Assembly (NCBI GenBank): GCA_024449915.1
Contig: JAMZAV010001812.1
Coordinates: 60,562-124,561 of the forward strand
Origin: Sweltsa coloradensis
Taxonomy: Eukaryota; Arthropoda; Insecta; Plecoptera; Chloroperlidae
DNA: 64,000 nt
Reading direction: 5' to 3'
The first letter of the stretch is position 1; each line of letters begins with the position of its first letter. The translations under genes and the position numbers were made by a program. The notes under the pieces are model-generated. The model saw nothing but the letters and a program-made list of their open reading frames with translations, made no database searches and had not been told where the DNA came from. Below are positions 29,698 through 41,396 of this stretch, piece after piece.

Positions 29698-30890
29698 AGA
29701 GTCTACCCACTTTTCCACATAAATGATTTTTAATGGTGAAGTTTAAAATAAAGAGTACAAATTATTATTCAAGGGTTTATTTTCATGATGACTTCCTGAA
29801 AGCTGCAACCACTAATTCCATATTGATACTTAACGAACAGATGTTAATAATGGTCATCTATATACACATACCGCCTTCTATAGAGACTCATTTAAGAAAA
29901 CTATAACAGTAATCTAAATTAATTGACTTTTAAGATCTTAAATTATTGTTTTAATATTCAAAATTGAAAAATTTTGGATTTTTTGGTGGGTCATCTACAA
30001 TAATGTTCAATAATTTTTGACTATAGAAGAGTTACCATATTATTAATATTGCTTGACATCCACGAAAATTCTCAAATCTTGTCGGCACAGGTACATTGTC
30101 GAGCGAGCGAACAGTGTCTTGACAAGAAGGCGGATATCTCGTTTCACCGAGTGTGGTTTATAAAGAACTAATTCGGATACAGCTCTACTGTGACTAAAAT
30201 ATATGTCAGGATAAAGTTTGTTAGTTGTCTGTATCGCATTCTATCCTTCCTTAGCAGTTGATTACATAGATGGTGCAAGTCTATTTATATTATATTATTT
30301 TAATTTTTTATTATTTTAAACGTAGGTTTCTTCTTGCAATGAAACTTTACTGAAAATATGAAAACTTGGTCTTAGTAATAATATAAAAGAAACTAGAGAA
30401 TATGTACTAAATTATTTAAGATAGTGTTTTTCGCTTATTACACGTTCTTTTACAATATTTAAATAGTAATATTTCGTCATTCCTTCAAAGGTATTTTTTA
30501 AATTGAAGTTTGAACAAAGTAAAATAAGTACAATATAAAAATAAGAAAATATAAACAAAATGACCATGAAATATTTCTGCTAACAAAATATCACAAAAAT
30601 AATTTTAAAACACTAAAATACACAAGAAGGTGATCAGAAGTATAGTATTTTCAGTAACTGTATCCAAACTGGAGGGTGTGAGATGAGTCCACCCACTGTC
30701 CCATATTTTCTTACAAAATGACATCAAAGTAATTGAAGTTATCGAGCAAGAGTTACGTTACTAATTTTTTTTTGCAAACGTTCTTACTAAATATTATAGT
30801 TTTATTTACGACTTTCGTCATGATGTTAAAATATACATTAATTTAACGGAAATACGAATTTATATAATCACGTTAGTCGTCTTCGTTGGC
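29698..30890. other. Unassigned AT-rich DNA
   Basis: No gene, repeat or clear structure seen. Confidence 0.4.
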
Positions 30891-30892
30891 AC

Positions 30893-30972
30893 ACACGATT
30901 AGGGCTTAGGTCCGAAGTGTTTGGCTCTAACTACGAGGGCATGAGTTCGAATCTCGCTTTAGATAAATCAAA
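30893..30972 (+). repeat. tRNA-like sequence, probable SINE head
   Basis: Has a B-box-like GAGTTCGAATCTC at 30949-30961 and a weak A-box near 30910, followed by AAATCAAATCAAATCAAATT. The cloverleaf is not convincing. Confidence 0.35.
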
Positions 30973-32221
30973 TCAAATCAAATTCGGTTTTATTCGTTTC
31001 GTTGTGGTTTGGTTTGTATTTACCGGTGAATCATCTTCCCTCGCGTCATCTGTTGTTCAACTCAGACTGGTTCTTATCAGCTCCACCACCCCCCTCCCAC
31101 CCTCCAGTTGTTCTGTTCTAGTCAGTCAGTCCACGCAGAAGAGTGGTGACATTAGCCCAGTGCGTACGCGCAGTGATGAGGTGTGAAATGTATGATATGT
31201 GTAGTGCAGTGTTTCATCTCTTCTCTCGGCCAAGTGCGAGTGCTACGCTCAGTACAACACACGAACGCGCCGTTCGACTCTCGGCTAGGGTTGACAAATG
31301 TTAGTTCTTGAAATTCAGGACCGTTCCTTGGGTGGGTGGGGGGGCTAACATTTGCTTTTTTATGAGCATTTAACTTTATCTATTACAATTACTAAGTACA
31401 TTCAGACTACCATCACGAAATGCTTTTCTTTTTGTAGAACTGCTATTAGAATGGTAAAACTGTTAGTAAATACACAAAACTAGTCTTGTCGCAAGATAAA
31501 TACAGTTATTTATATTCAAAATAGTTGTTAATTTGTTTTGTAAAACTATTACATTATTGGTTCCTATATTTAAAATAAATTCGGGGAAGCATGTCCCGAT
31601 GCAAAACCTATCGGGACGCGGGACATAACTAAAATAAGGACGTCGTGTCGTCTGGCAGCCTACTCCCGGTAGCTTTATCGTCTGTAATGCTCACGTTTGC
31701 TTCATTCATTTGCCGTTTCTTTACATTTACTAAACTTCTCTTTCTCTTCCAAGGCACGGTTCTGTATTGTCATGTTGTTCACTTGCTGCTAGTGACACGT
31801 CATCACCCATGCTGTCACCTCTACCCTGCATGTATGCCAGACATCAACAAGTAGTAAGTGTCAGCATTATCTATATTTCCCTGCTCGACATCCAATGTTA
31901 CAATGTACAGCCCAGCTTACCTCAGAAAAATAATTTCAACAATTAATTTTCAATCAGACGCTTACAGGCTTCAATTCAGGTCAAAGCTGCATAGATAGGC
32001 ACATAAATACAATCGACTGCCAAATTATGCAGAAAATTTTATTTGGTCAAATTCCAACCTCATGAACGATGTTTACGCTCCTATTCATTAATTAAGTTTA
32101 TAGCACTTTCGATATAATTCACCATAAATTAAATTTCATACCCATAAATTTTATTGAATGTGATGATATTTTAATGAAATCCTCGCTCAAGATATATTGT
32201 TTAAAAAAATGTAGGCTAGTT
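30973..32221. other. Unassigned DNA
   Basis: Contains a more GC-rich part at about 31020-31260 with short frames and no recognisable product. The phrase ATCGGGACGCGGGACATAAC (near 31608) resembles a phrase at 53150-53235 about gaps in a repeat. I see no supported gene. Confidence 0.4.
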
Positions 32222-32340
32222 CATTGTTGTGTCTACATCTATGTAATTAGATTTATTTAGTTGTCCTCCTTAGTAAATCAGTTTTTGTAACTGAATAGGA
32301 TAGACGTTAAATAAAAAAATAAAAAATAAAAATACAAAAA
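32222..32340 (+). repeat. LINE-like 3' tail
   Basis: A second copy of the sequence at 18258-18392, with GTAATTAGATTTATTTAGTT and an AAATAAAAAAATAAAA end. Confidence 0.5.
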
Positions 32341-32577
32341 ATGTTAGATAATGTAAATACCCTCATGATTTACCAGAGCTGCGGTCATTATACGTAATTA
32401 ACGAACCTTTAGGATGTGATGGGAAATTAGTTTGTTGTTTATCTGGTTGCTCATGGCATAATAATATATGATACGAACAAAATGATGTTTGCTAAATAGA
32501 AGAATCCGTTAATGCTAAATTGATCGTCGATTATTCGATGAAACTAAATTGTTGACATGTTGTTGACAGATATGTGG

Positions 32578-32840
32578 GTCTCGTTGGTCTTGTTAGCGTA
32601 TCTGCTTCCCATGCAGAAGGTCCAGAGTTCGATTCCCGTCAAAGTCAGAAGTTTTTTAACTTCTGATTTGGTCAAGTCCATCAGTTCTTGTCTTTGGAGT
32701 TTGTAAACGGTGACTTTGGAGCCGTCCTAGCAACGAAGCACATAATAAATTCAGAGTTGTTCTGAATCGGCCTTGTTGATTCTGGCGTTGATCCGCGGGT
32801 GTTCGCACTGTCCATACCACTGATTGCTATATTTCCTATA
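32578..32840 (+). mobile_element. tRNA-derived SINE
   Basis: A-box-like TGGTCTTGTTAGCG and B-box GAGTTCGATTCCCG at about 32625-32638. The anticodon arm is well formed (TCTGC, loop TTCCCAT, GCAGA; the loop reads CCC, as in tRNA-Gly). Acceptor and T stems do not pair properly, so it is not a tRNA gene. A body with GTTTGTAAACGGTGACTTTG and GTTCTGAATCGGCC continues to the next element. Confidence 0.5.
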
Positions 32841-32841
32841 A

Positions 32842-33612
32842 CTAGGAAAACGCTTAAGTCCCGCCGCGTTGATGGATGAGCTTTTTAAATTTTTTTGTTT
32901 GCGTGGGATATATTTACTTTTGCAATTGCTTTGTTTTGCTGCCTACGCATTGTAGGTGATTGTTGTCAAGTTTCTATTGTTACCTGTCAATTGGTATTAT
33001 TTACCGTAAAAAACTTATATTAAAAGCTTTATTTCTATGGATTCTGCCTAACTTTTTCAACTTTTTATTTCAAAAGGTACTACATCACCATAACCTTAAT
33101 GTCCGTGTATAATATGAACATTGTAGCCCCAAACGTTTGGTCAGAATTGGCCCAAATGGCACGAAAATATCGCACAAAAAATCAAAAAACTTATATTAAA
33201 AGCTTTATTTCTATGGATTCTGGCTAATTTTTTCAACTTTTTCTTTCAAAAGGTACTACATCGCCATAACCTTAATGTTCATGTACAATATGAACGTTGT
33301 AGCCCCACCCGTTTGGTCAGAATTGGCCCAAATGTCACGAAAATAACGCACTAAAAATCGAAAAAAATCGTAAAAGTACGATATTCATGAGAAATATTTC
33401 TTCGATTGTACCAAAAAACAATACACCTCTAAGTTCAGAGATTTCGAAGGTCCTGTCAAATTTTCATCAAGATCGGATATGTCGTTTGCCTGGTAGAGAG
33501 TTAACAAACAGACAACAAAAAAAATAAAATAAAAAAAAAAAAAAAAAAAAAAAAAACCCGAGCTAAATTTTTTGGGGGTCAGTGAAATTGAAGTCTTCGC
33601 TTCGCTCATCCA
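32842..33612 (-). mobile_element. Helentron-like element, family A, complete, internal duplication
   Basis: Opens CTAGGAAAACGCTTAAGTC on +, closes CTCATCCA followed by A. The central block is present twice (near 33005 and 33185). An A-rich tract lies at about 33510-33557. Confidence 0.8.
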
Positions 33613-34052
33613 AAAATAATGATCTTTGGTTGGCTATCGCTCACTCGTCGATTGCGTCGGGGCCTACAGGGTTGGCTTTTTCGCTTTGATTTACTGTTCC
33701 TCACAGAAAATCAATGAATGGGTAGACTCTGAATACAATTTTTTTTCAAATTTATATTCGCTCGGCCGGGAAGAATCCGTCGTTGGTTGTCAATACAGCA
33801 TACATGGACAGCCCCACAGTAGTAGGCTATCAATGTTATCAAGCCACGAATATGGTCGATTTTGGTTTTGTTTTTTGTCATTATTTAAATGTAATTTTTT
33901 CAAAAGTGTTTTGCCTAGTATAGAACCCGTTATTACCGCGTCCGTGTGACGACTACTCAAAATTTCAACACCACTGTGTTGTCAGTGGGCCGACGAACAG
34001 GAATTTGCTTTAAAATATATGTTATCTTGGAAATTAAAAATTAAAAAAATTA
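33613..34052. other. Unassigned
   Basis: One 107-codon frame (33626-33949) has no recognisable domain and no support as a gene. Confidence 0.35.
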
Positions 34053-34284
34053 AAACAACGCTTAGGGTTAAATGTACTAAAAAGTAAAAAATAAATTTTC
34101 GACCAACAAATTTCTGCCTTACTCGGAAATTAAAAGCGTTGGGAGCTTTCCTTCCATGAACAACACAATTCTGTAATCTATGGCAATACCGTAAGCGCCC
34201 AACGCTTTTAATTTCCGAGTAAAGCAGAAATTTGTTGGTCGTTTTTTTTTTTTTTTACTTTTTAGTACATCCTAAGCGTTGTTT
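34053..34284. mobile_element. Foldback, MITE-like
   Basis: Arms 34053-34145 and 34198-34284 begin AAACAACGCTTAGG and carry TGTACTAAAAAGTAAAAA and ACCAACAAATTTCTGC; the loop is about 52 bases. No clear target duplication. Confidence 0.75.
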
Positions 34285-34299
34285 AAAAAATATTAATTA

Positions 34300-34970
34300 G
34301 TGAATCTGTTAATTAATTCATCTATTGCCATCAAGAATACGTATGTGTGAAAAATTTCAGATTGATCGGACATTGCATCTGGTTGGCCCATTCTTACTAG
34401 CTGTGACTAATTTCCCATATTATGAACTTTGTTTGGTTAATTATTTTCGATGAATTAATTGATTAATTAGTAAATCTGTTAATTGATTCATCTATTGTCA
34501 TCAAGAATACGCAAGTGTGAAAAATTTCAGCTCGATCGGACATTGGGAAGTGGGTGAAACATCAATTCCCATATAAAACTTTAATTATTAATTACGATGA
34601 ATTAATTGATTAATTAGTAAATCTGTTAATTAATTCATCTATTGTCATCAAGAATACGTATGTGTGAAAAATTTCAGCTCGATCAGACATTGCATCTGGT
34701 TGGCCCATCCTTACTAGCTGTGACTAATTTCCCATATGAACTTTGTTTGGTTAATTATTTACGATGAACTTATTGATTATTTAGTGAATCTGTTAGTTGA
34801 TTCATCTATTGTCATCAAGAATACGTTAGTGTGAAAAATTTCAGCTCGATCGGACATTGGGAAGTGGGAGAGACATCGATTCCCATATAAAACTTTAATG
34901 ATTAATTACGATGAATTAATTGATTAATTAATGAATCTGTTAATTAATTCATCTATTGTCATATGAAGCT
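34300..34970. repeat. Alternating tandem repeat, about 315-bp period
   Basis: A motif, GTGAAAAATTTCAG, recurs at 34347, 34517, 34664 and 34830. Types alternate: one continues GACATTGCATCTGGTTGG, the other GACATTGGGAAGTGGG. This gives two copies of a two-part unit of about 313-317 bp, separated by TTAATTAATTCATCTATTG spacers. Confidence 0.75.
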
Positions 34971-35660
34971 AATATAAAGCGTTGTAATAAAAAGAATTCC
35001 CGTCATCAGGTTAAACAAAAATTAAATAAAAAATTAGCCTACCATCTCAATATTGCATCAATATACTTAAAAAACTTAATTGACACAATATTGAAATTAG
35101 ACGGTGTTAGGAGTTCCTGGTCGTCCGAGGATGCTCAGGTAGCCACAAAAGTTTATTTTGTTGGAAATTATTGTCCACGAATTTTTATGGGAACTTGTCA
35201 AATACCTTAAGACTGAACACTGTAAATTTCAGTTTGAACGTTCTGTTCTTCAGCAGAAAAATCTTTATCCGTTTCTGTGTTGTTGAGGTTTTTCCCATAT
35301 TTTATGTTTTTATTTTATTAATATTTTTTGCATTTATTTTGTACTACAACATTTGAACATTTACATTAAAAACAAATGCGAGAGTAACAAAAAGAGCATC
35401 TGTCCGGCACATATTACGTATCTGTCACTCTCTTATACAATATAATAATAAAATACAATGTCTTAGTTAAAATACAGTATCTAAATAAACATCATCAATA
35501 AATAAGATATATAATCACTACAAAACTATCAAAAACAAAATTACAACCTACTTAAAAAAAAAAAATTGGAAGAGCATTCCATAAAGAGACAGATCGACAT
35601 TGAATAACCAGGAATGTATACATCTTCACCACCTTGCCCCTTAGGGACGTGACCCTAATA
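34971..35660. other. Unassigned AT-rich DNA
   Basis: No gene supported. The 84-codon frame at 34956-35210 has no recognised domain. Confidence 0.4.
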
Positions 35661-35664
35661 GAAA

Positions 35665-36010
35665 TCTGAAGGGTCGCCAATGGTTCGCCAAAAGGTCACC
35701 AAAAAGTTGCCATTTTGGTCGCCAAGAGTTCGCCAAGAAGTAGCCATGGGTTCACCAAGAAGTTCGCCATTAAGTTCGCCCAAAAATAGCCAAATGGTCA
35801 CCAACAGGTCATTTTGTTTCAAAATACGATCTCTTGGCGATCTTTTGGCGAACTGCCTATGGTAACCTAACTAAAGGACGCCAATACTTCGCCAAGAGTT
35901 CACCAAAAAGTATGTTACCAGGTTGCCATGAGTTCGCCAAGAGGTCGCCAAGGGTTCGCCACTAGGTCACCAAATGGTCGCCAAGAGTTCGCCAAATTCT
36001 AGCCTCCGGT
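35665..36010 (+). repeat. GTTCGCCAAGA-type minisatellite, irregular
   Basis: Dozens of short, imperfect units built on GGTCGCCAAGAGTTCGCCAA, with GTCACCAA, GTAGCCAA and GTTGCCAT variants and a loose step of about 10 bases. The inverse orientation dominates at 36600-37125. Confidence 0.8.
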
Positions 36011-36599
36011 CATAATATGTATGTAGTATGCATGGGTAGGATGTTATATAAAAATGTAGAAGATCGTAAGGAATTAGATTGAAGACCACGCTTTTCGAAT
36101 TTATTATACATACCATCAAAATCACCTCAAATTGAATTACTAAGTGCAATGAAGTTCAGGATGAAGATATTCACAGCAGGAACGTATAGGGCATATAGCA
36201 GCATTATTTTTATGTATTGAATTAAAAGAACTCTGTTCTTAATGCAATGCATAATATTGATGTTTCGTAACGGACAAGACATGATTTTTGTTTTCACCTA
36301 AATGTTGATAACATATTTACTAAGAATTTTATAGAGCCCTAAATAGAGCGTCACTGGAAATCGCCATGTTCGATGTTGCATTATGTTTTACACACGAAAC
36401 TCACTAGTACTATATAAATATTATATTTGGTTGCACACACTTTTTTGGGAGTGTACACATGCTAACGTACACTTCTTCTCTCGACTGCACGCTTGTTTTC
36501 CCATGGCAAGCAGCCTCTTCGCGTCCTAGAACCACCCCAAGCCCGTTGAAGGACAAGGCAATGACCTGAAAGAAAGCAGTTTATACGGCGCCAACAGTA
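36011..36599. other. Spacer between the two minisatellite blocks
   Basis: AT-rich spacer with no gene or repeat that I can identify. Confidence 0.4.
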
Positions 36600-37125
36600 T
36601 GCCACGAGGTTTCCACGTGACAATCTTTTGTTTATCTATTGGCGACCAGTTGGCAACCTCTTGGCGTAGTTTCGGTGACTTCCATACTTCCCACCAACAG
36701 GTCACCAACAGTTCACCAACAGGTCGCCAAAAGTGATCATCACTTGGTAACTAAATGGCGAACTGTTGGCAACCTCTTGGCGTAGTCTTGGTGACTTCTA
36801 TTAGTTGGTGAACACATGGCAGCCTTTTGGCGGACGTTTGGCGTCCTATACGTTAAATCACCAACAGTTCACCAACAGGTCGCCAAAAGTGATCATCACT
36901 TGGTAGCTAAATGGCAAACTGTTGGCAACCATTTGGCTACCTTGCCCAGCAGAGAGCAAAAGTTTATGAATCATTGGCTGCCTCTTGGTGAACGCTTGGC
37001 TATCATATATTTAGTTAAAATTTCGGTGGTGATCCTTGGCGACCACTTGGCAATCACTTGGTGATCAGAAACAAGCCTTGAACTGTTGGTTACCCCTTGG
37101 TAACCATTTGGCGAACAAATATTTC
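36600..37125 (-). repeat. TTGGCGAAC-type minisatellite, mostly inverse of the block at 35.7 kb
   Basis: Units such as TTGGCGACCAGTTGGCAACC repeat, with a nested direct repeat (CACCAACAGTTCACCAACAG and GTGATCATCACTTGGTA near 36705 and 36862). Together with 35665-36010 it forms a large, loose inverted arrangement. Confidence 0.75.
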
Positions 37126-37830
37126 TACATGGGGAAGTTAGCCCACACGCGTAAATGTGAGATTTTGACACATGTAGCGTTTGTGCCACGTTTCTACCTA
37201 GGTATGTACACGCATTTATTTCTTTTGTGCACAAAGAATTTCCGTGAGTGGCGGGGGCGGGGGGGGGGGGGGGGGGGGGGGGAACGGCTAGCCCCACAGA
37301 AAACTAGCACCGAAGACAAAGACGAAATATTACTGCGTGCACAAACGTTCACCAAAGATACAGGTGTAAAAAATTTGACATTCCAGCATGGTGAGGGGTA
37401 GGGGGCGAACTTCACGTGAAGCAAACCCCTCCCCCACCCCGGAATTTTTATTTTATTGCTGCCACATAGTTTGTGAACAGGCGAAATAAATGTGTGCACA
37501 AACGAATAACAAACGTCACACGTAAATAATTGTGACATATTGGCTTTTCTTTTCTTTTGGGGGGGGGGGGGGGGGGGGGGGGTACTAACTTCTTTAAAGC
37601 TGAACCCCTCCCGGAATTTTATGCAATCGCTGCCACATCGTTTGTTCGAAATAACCGATATAAACAATACAGGTGTAAAACCAATTATATTTCAGCAGGG
37701 GGGTTTGGGGGGGAATAAACCCCGGATAATACTCATTGAATGTCAGCGTAAGCTCGAGTTGCTGTCGCCTGATGAAGCCGTCTTCTCATGAGCCTCGGTT
37801 TTATAACCGTAGATGCACACCTGCACAGTT
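37126..37830. repeat. Diverged duplication with long G tracts
   Basis: Two related segments, about 37140-37440 and 37490-37740. Each has GTGCACAAA or a similar motif, a G run of over 20 (37257-37282 and 37559-37582) and then GGTGTAAAA, CCAGCA or CAGCAG and G-rich DNA. G runs of this length may be collapsed or mis-sized in the assembly. Confidence 0.6.
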
Positions 37831-38084
37831 ATACAACGCAGCCAGCCTGGCTGTGATCGCCAGCCAGCGTCCCGGTAGAAGCTAGTCCAAGCAAAGATTT
37901 TTGGGTTCTCAAAACCCAAATAAAGGGCCCAAAATTTACGCTAGTGCTAGTTTTTTAGTCCCCCAGCCCAGTGCGGTAGGTGACCTCTACTGCATTATTT
38001 ACTAAAACACATCTATTGGAAAGTGAATTTTTCTACATATTATTTTTTTTAATATCATTCCTACGCCCTTGCTTTATTTGCTAC

Positions 38085-38165
38085 CGAAAGTTTTTGGATC
38101 GGGCGCTAATGCTCGACTCTGATTCGGAGGCCCCGGGTTTAAACCCCGTCGAGCCCGGGAAAAAT
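38085..38165 (+). repeat. tRNA-like sequence, degraded
   Basis: GGGCGCTAATGCTCGACTC and the B-box-like GGGTTTAAACCCCG at about 38138 suggest a tRNA-derived SINE head. A related fragment may lie at 41190-41230. Confidence 0.3.
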
Positions 38166-38299
38166 CCGACTAAAGGGTTTTTTCCGATTTTTTCTTCAGT
38201 CGTTAATGGAATGCGGGGGGTTAAGTCCTCCAAACACCCCTGGGAAACATCCCTTCCCCTTGTCCATCCGCAACATATCCCCTTTTTCACGTGAAGGGG

Positions 38300-41200
38300 G
38301 ACAACCCTATAAAAAGGTTTAATTCCCAAAATTTTTTTTTTTAATTTTGATAGGCCTACTTCCTTTAAAGCAAAGGTCCCATACTAGGACTTTTTTCCTT
38401 TTTTTACATAAAAGGGAAAATCTTTATAATACTTAGCAATTGACCACGGGTTTTGCTTAGATGTTCCCCAAGAAAGCACAAAGGATGGCGATTTTATGGC
38501 GGCTGTAAATCGCCATCTTGAGCTGAGGGCCCAGCAGGGGCGATGCGCTTAGGGCCCCGTTTTATGGGGTTGGCCAGGCGCCCATAACTTGCCATAAGAA
38601 ACGCCCCCCTTATGGGCCATAAGGGCCCCACGTAGCAAAACCCAGTTTCAAAAAATACTGTGTGCTTTTTTGGACAACGGCCCGCTTATGGGCCATAGCC
38701 GGCGATACACATTTCCCATCATTTCGCCGCTTAGGGCCCACGGGCGGGCCGCGTAGCAAATCCAAACAGTTGCTTCACTTTTGTAAAGGGGGTTTTAGGG
38801 CCCCCGGCGGTGAGAATTTTTGGGGAACACTAGCCCCATCTAGTAGAGACGCGGGAGTCACGCAAACAAACGAAAATTTTAAAAAGTTCAAAATTATATT
38901 CTTTTCAATTGTGCGAGCATTTCGATTTTAAAACTGGTGTAAGAGAAAAATTTTTCTATTTAATTTACAGAGAGAGTTATTAGAATAATAAATTTTATCG
39001 CCCATCGCCGAAACTCAACCCCAAACCTGCTGCCCCGGCTCGGAACGTGACCGCTACACCCCCGTGATCACTGCTATGGAGCGCGCCAGCCCCTTATGAA
39101 GATGTCCCAGGTGTATGCATTGGGAACGTCTTGTTAAACATTTGTACCATTTTTACAGGGAAACTAAAAAAATGCTATCTCGGTTGTTCATCAAACAAAA
39201 GTTTAAATAATATATGTATTCAAATTGAGTTTTTTTAAGGTGGGCCCTACTCTTTTTTCTTTTTAAATTGACCAAAGAGAATCAAGCCATACTAAATGGT
39301 ATAAATTTAAATTTGAGGAAAAGTGTTTAGGAGTCAGTTGTTTTTTATTTATTATTAATTTTACCAGCAAACGGGCAGAGGGACAGACAGAAAAGTAATC
39401 GCTAAATTTAAGCCTCTCTCCCTACTTGTATAGGCCACACCAAAAATTTTCCCCTATTGGCCTTTTTTTTGAAAACCAAAAACCAAAACAGATATAGTTT
39501 TCAATGATCTTGCTTTTTCAAAACTTTTATTTTTTTTTTTTGGGTTTAATAGTAACCCAAATATAGGCCTAGTGTTTACAGATAAATTAAATTATTATAC
39601 CCCGGACATACCCCCCTGCTCAAAAATTTTGGTTTGAAGGATGATTTTTTTTCTATTATTTGGGAAAAAATTTTGTCGTGCACTTATATAATTTATTTCT
39701 TCCAACCCTTTGTACCGGCGGAAGAAAAAAATCGTTTAATGCAATTTTCCAAGTATGTCAGTTTGTAGACAAGGTATGTGTTTCAAATAGAAAAAAAATC
39801 TGCCTTTTAACCAAAAAAAAACAAGCAGGGAATAATTATGTCTGGGATAAAAAGTGTCAAAATTTTACGTAACGTCTAACTGGTCGTACGTCATCCCCAA
39901 AAAAAAAATAGCAAATAGTTTTTTGGGAAAGTCAAATATTATGTCTATTATTGATAAACTAAAATTTAGGAAAATTTTAAATATTAATTAAGCCATTTTT
40001 TTCTGTAGTTCTCAAACATACAAATGGGAAAATTTTTTATTTGTTAATAATTTTTCTACAAAGAGGTTTTTCGTTTTTTTTCCATCTGCGTGAAGTATGT
40101 GAAATTTGCACTACGAAAAGGAAGTGCAAAGGGATATTACAAAACATGACAGCACTATCGACACGGATTAATTTTGCATATTGCAATGAAACTAAACCCT
40201 ATTTCACTTTTTTTTAAAAATGTTTTAAAATTTAATTTTAAAAAATTTTGTCGATGCATGCAATAATCAAAGTATTATTTTGGGAAACCCCACTGGGGTA
40301 TTTGGTATCGGAAATTTTAAGTAATAAAATATTTATCAAATAAAAAGTTTAAAAGATATAAAATGAATACCTTGAATGTCAGACGTCAATATTCTTAAAT
40401 TTACGAAGAAGAGCGAGAATGATTTGCGTAAATGATGAAATTTCATTAAAAATTTTTTTAAACCATCATAAATGTTTTATCTCTCATTAGATTCCCGGGG
40501 CGGTTGTGTGCTTATGGGCCATAGGCGGGCCCCTATGTTGCCGCCTGTCGGTTGTGTGCTTTGGGTAGGAGGGCCCCTACTGTTCGCCACCCGTCGGGTT
40601 TTGGTGCTCATGGGCCATAGGCGGGCCGCCTACTGTTCGCCACCCGTCGGTTTTGTGCTTTTGGGGGCCCAAGGCGGGGCCCCCTATGTTTGCCGCCTTC
40701 GTTGTGTGCTTATGGGGCCAAGGGGGGCCGCCTACTGTTTTGCCGCCGTCGGTTTGGTGCTTAGGGCCTAGGAGGGCCGCCACTGTTGCCACCTGTCGGT
40801 TTTGGGGTTAGGGCCATAGGGGGGCCCATCAACGCAAAACCTTTGCAGCGACGACTGTCGGGAAATGTGCTTATGGGCCATGGGGGGGCCCCCCTCGTAC
40901 GCCAACGTCGGCTGGTGCTTAGGGCCATAGGGGCCCATCAACGCAAAATTTTTCCATCACTTTGCCCCTGAGGCCCATAAGCGCCACATTTTCTTGCTAC
41001 TTGGGTGGGTTTTGGGGAATTAGCTTTTTTTAACATTTTAAAACAAAATTAATTTAAACTTATCTATTTCATTTGATTTATCATCAGGTTTTTAAACACT
41101 ATAGTGTTTTTTTCCTGCACTCTTCGGTATTTAGCTACACTAGTAAATTAGTAGGCTCACTTATTCCGCATAAAGGGGGCTCAAGCATAAAACGCGATCT

Positions 41201-41390
41201 CTGATTCGGGTGGGGTCGGGTTTCCCAGGTTACTCAGTCGTTTATGCGAATGCAAAAGGGTTGAGTCTTTTCACAATAATTATTGTCAATTTCAAAAACT
41301 GGTATGGGGCACCGCAATGCACCCCGGGGAGGTTTTTCCAAGGAATTTTAAAGAAAAATAAATTTTTGGGGGTTTTTCTTTATTAACTAG
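38300..41390. other. Degraded, probably low-accuracy sequence
   Basis: Shows inflated homopolymers and indels relative to related repeats elsewhere, for example 39700-39850 against 6880-7020. Apart from the GC-rich minisatellite below, I see nothing reliable. A possible reversed tRNA-like stretch lies at 39000-39090. Confidence 0.5.
40495..40950 (+). repeat. GC-rich minisatellite, unit about 55-65 bp
   Basis: About eight units of the form GTGCTTATGGGCCATAGGCG, GGCCGCCTACTGTT, then CGCCACCCGTCGGTT. Diverged pieces of the same unit occur at 38540-38760. Differences between units look like base-calling indels in G and C runs. Confidence 0.7.
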
Positions 41391-41396
41391 GAAAAA

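Noticed and set aside
30917..31186. A promoter or first exon in the GC-richer stretch
   Set aside because: No core promoter elements, splice sites or domain could be supported.
32578..32650. A functional tRNA-Gly (CCC) gene
   Set aside because: The anticodon arm is good, but acceptor and T stems fail and a SINE-like body follows.
33626..33949. 107-residue gene
   Set aside because: No recognised domain, no start context or splice evidence, and unremarkable composition.
39000..39090. tRNA-like sequence on the minus strand
   Set aside because: Weak A- and B-box resemblance in a segment whose base accuracy is doubtful.
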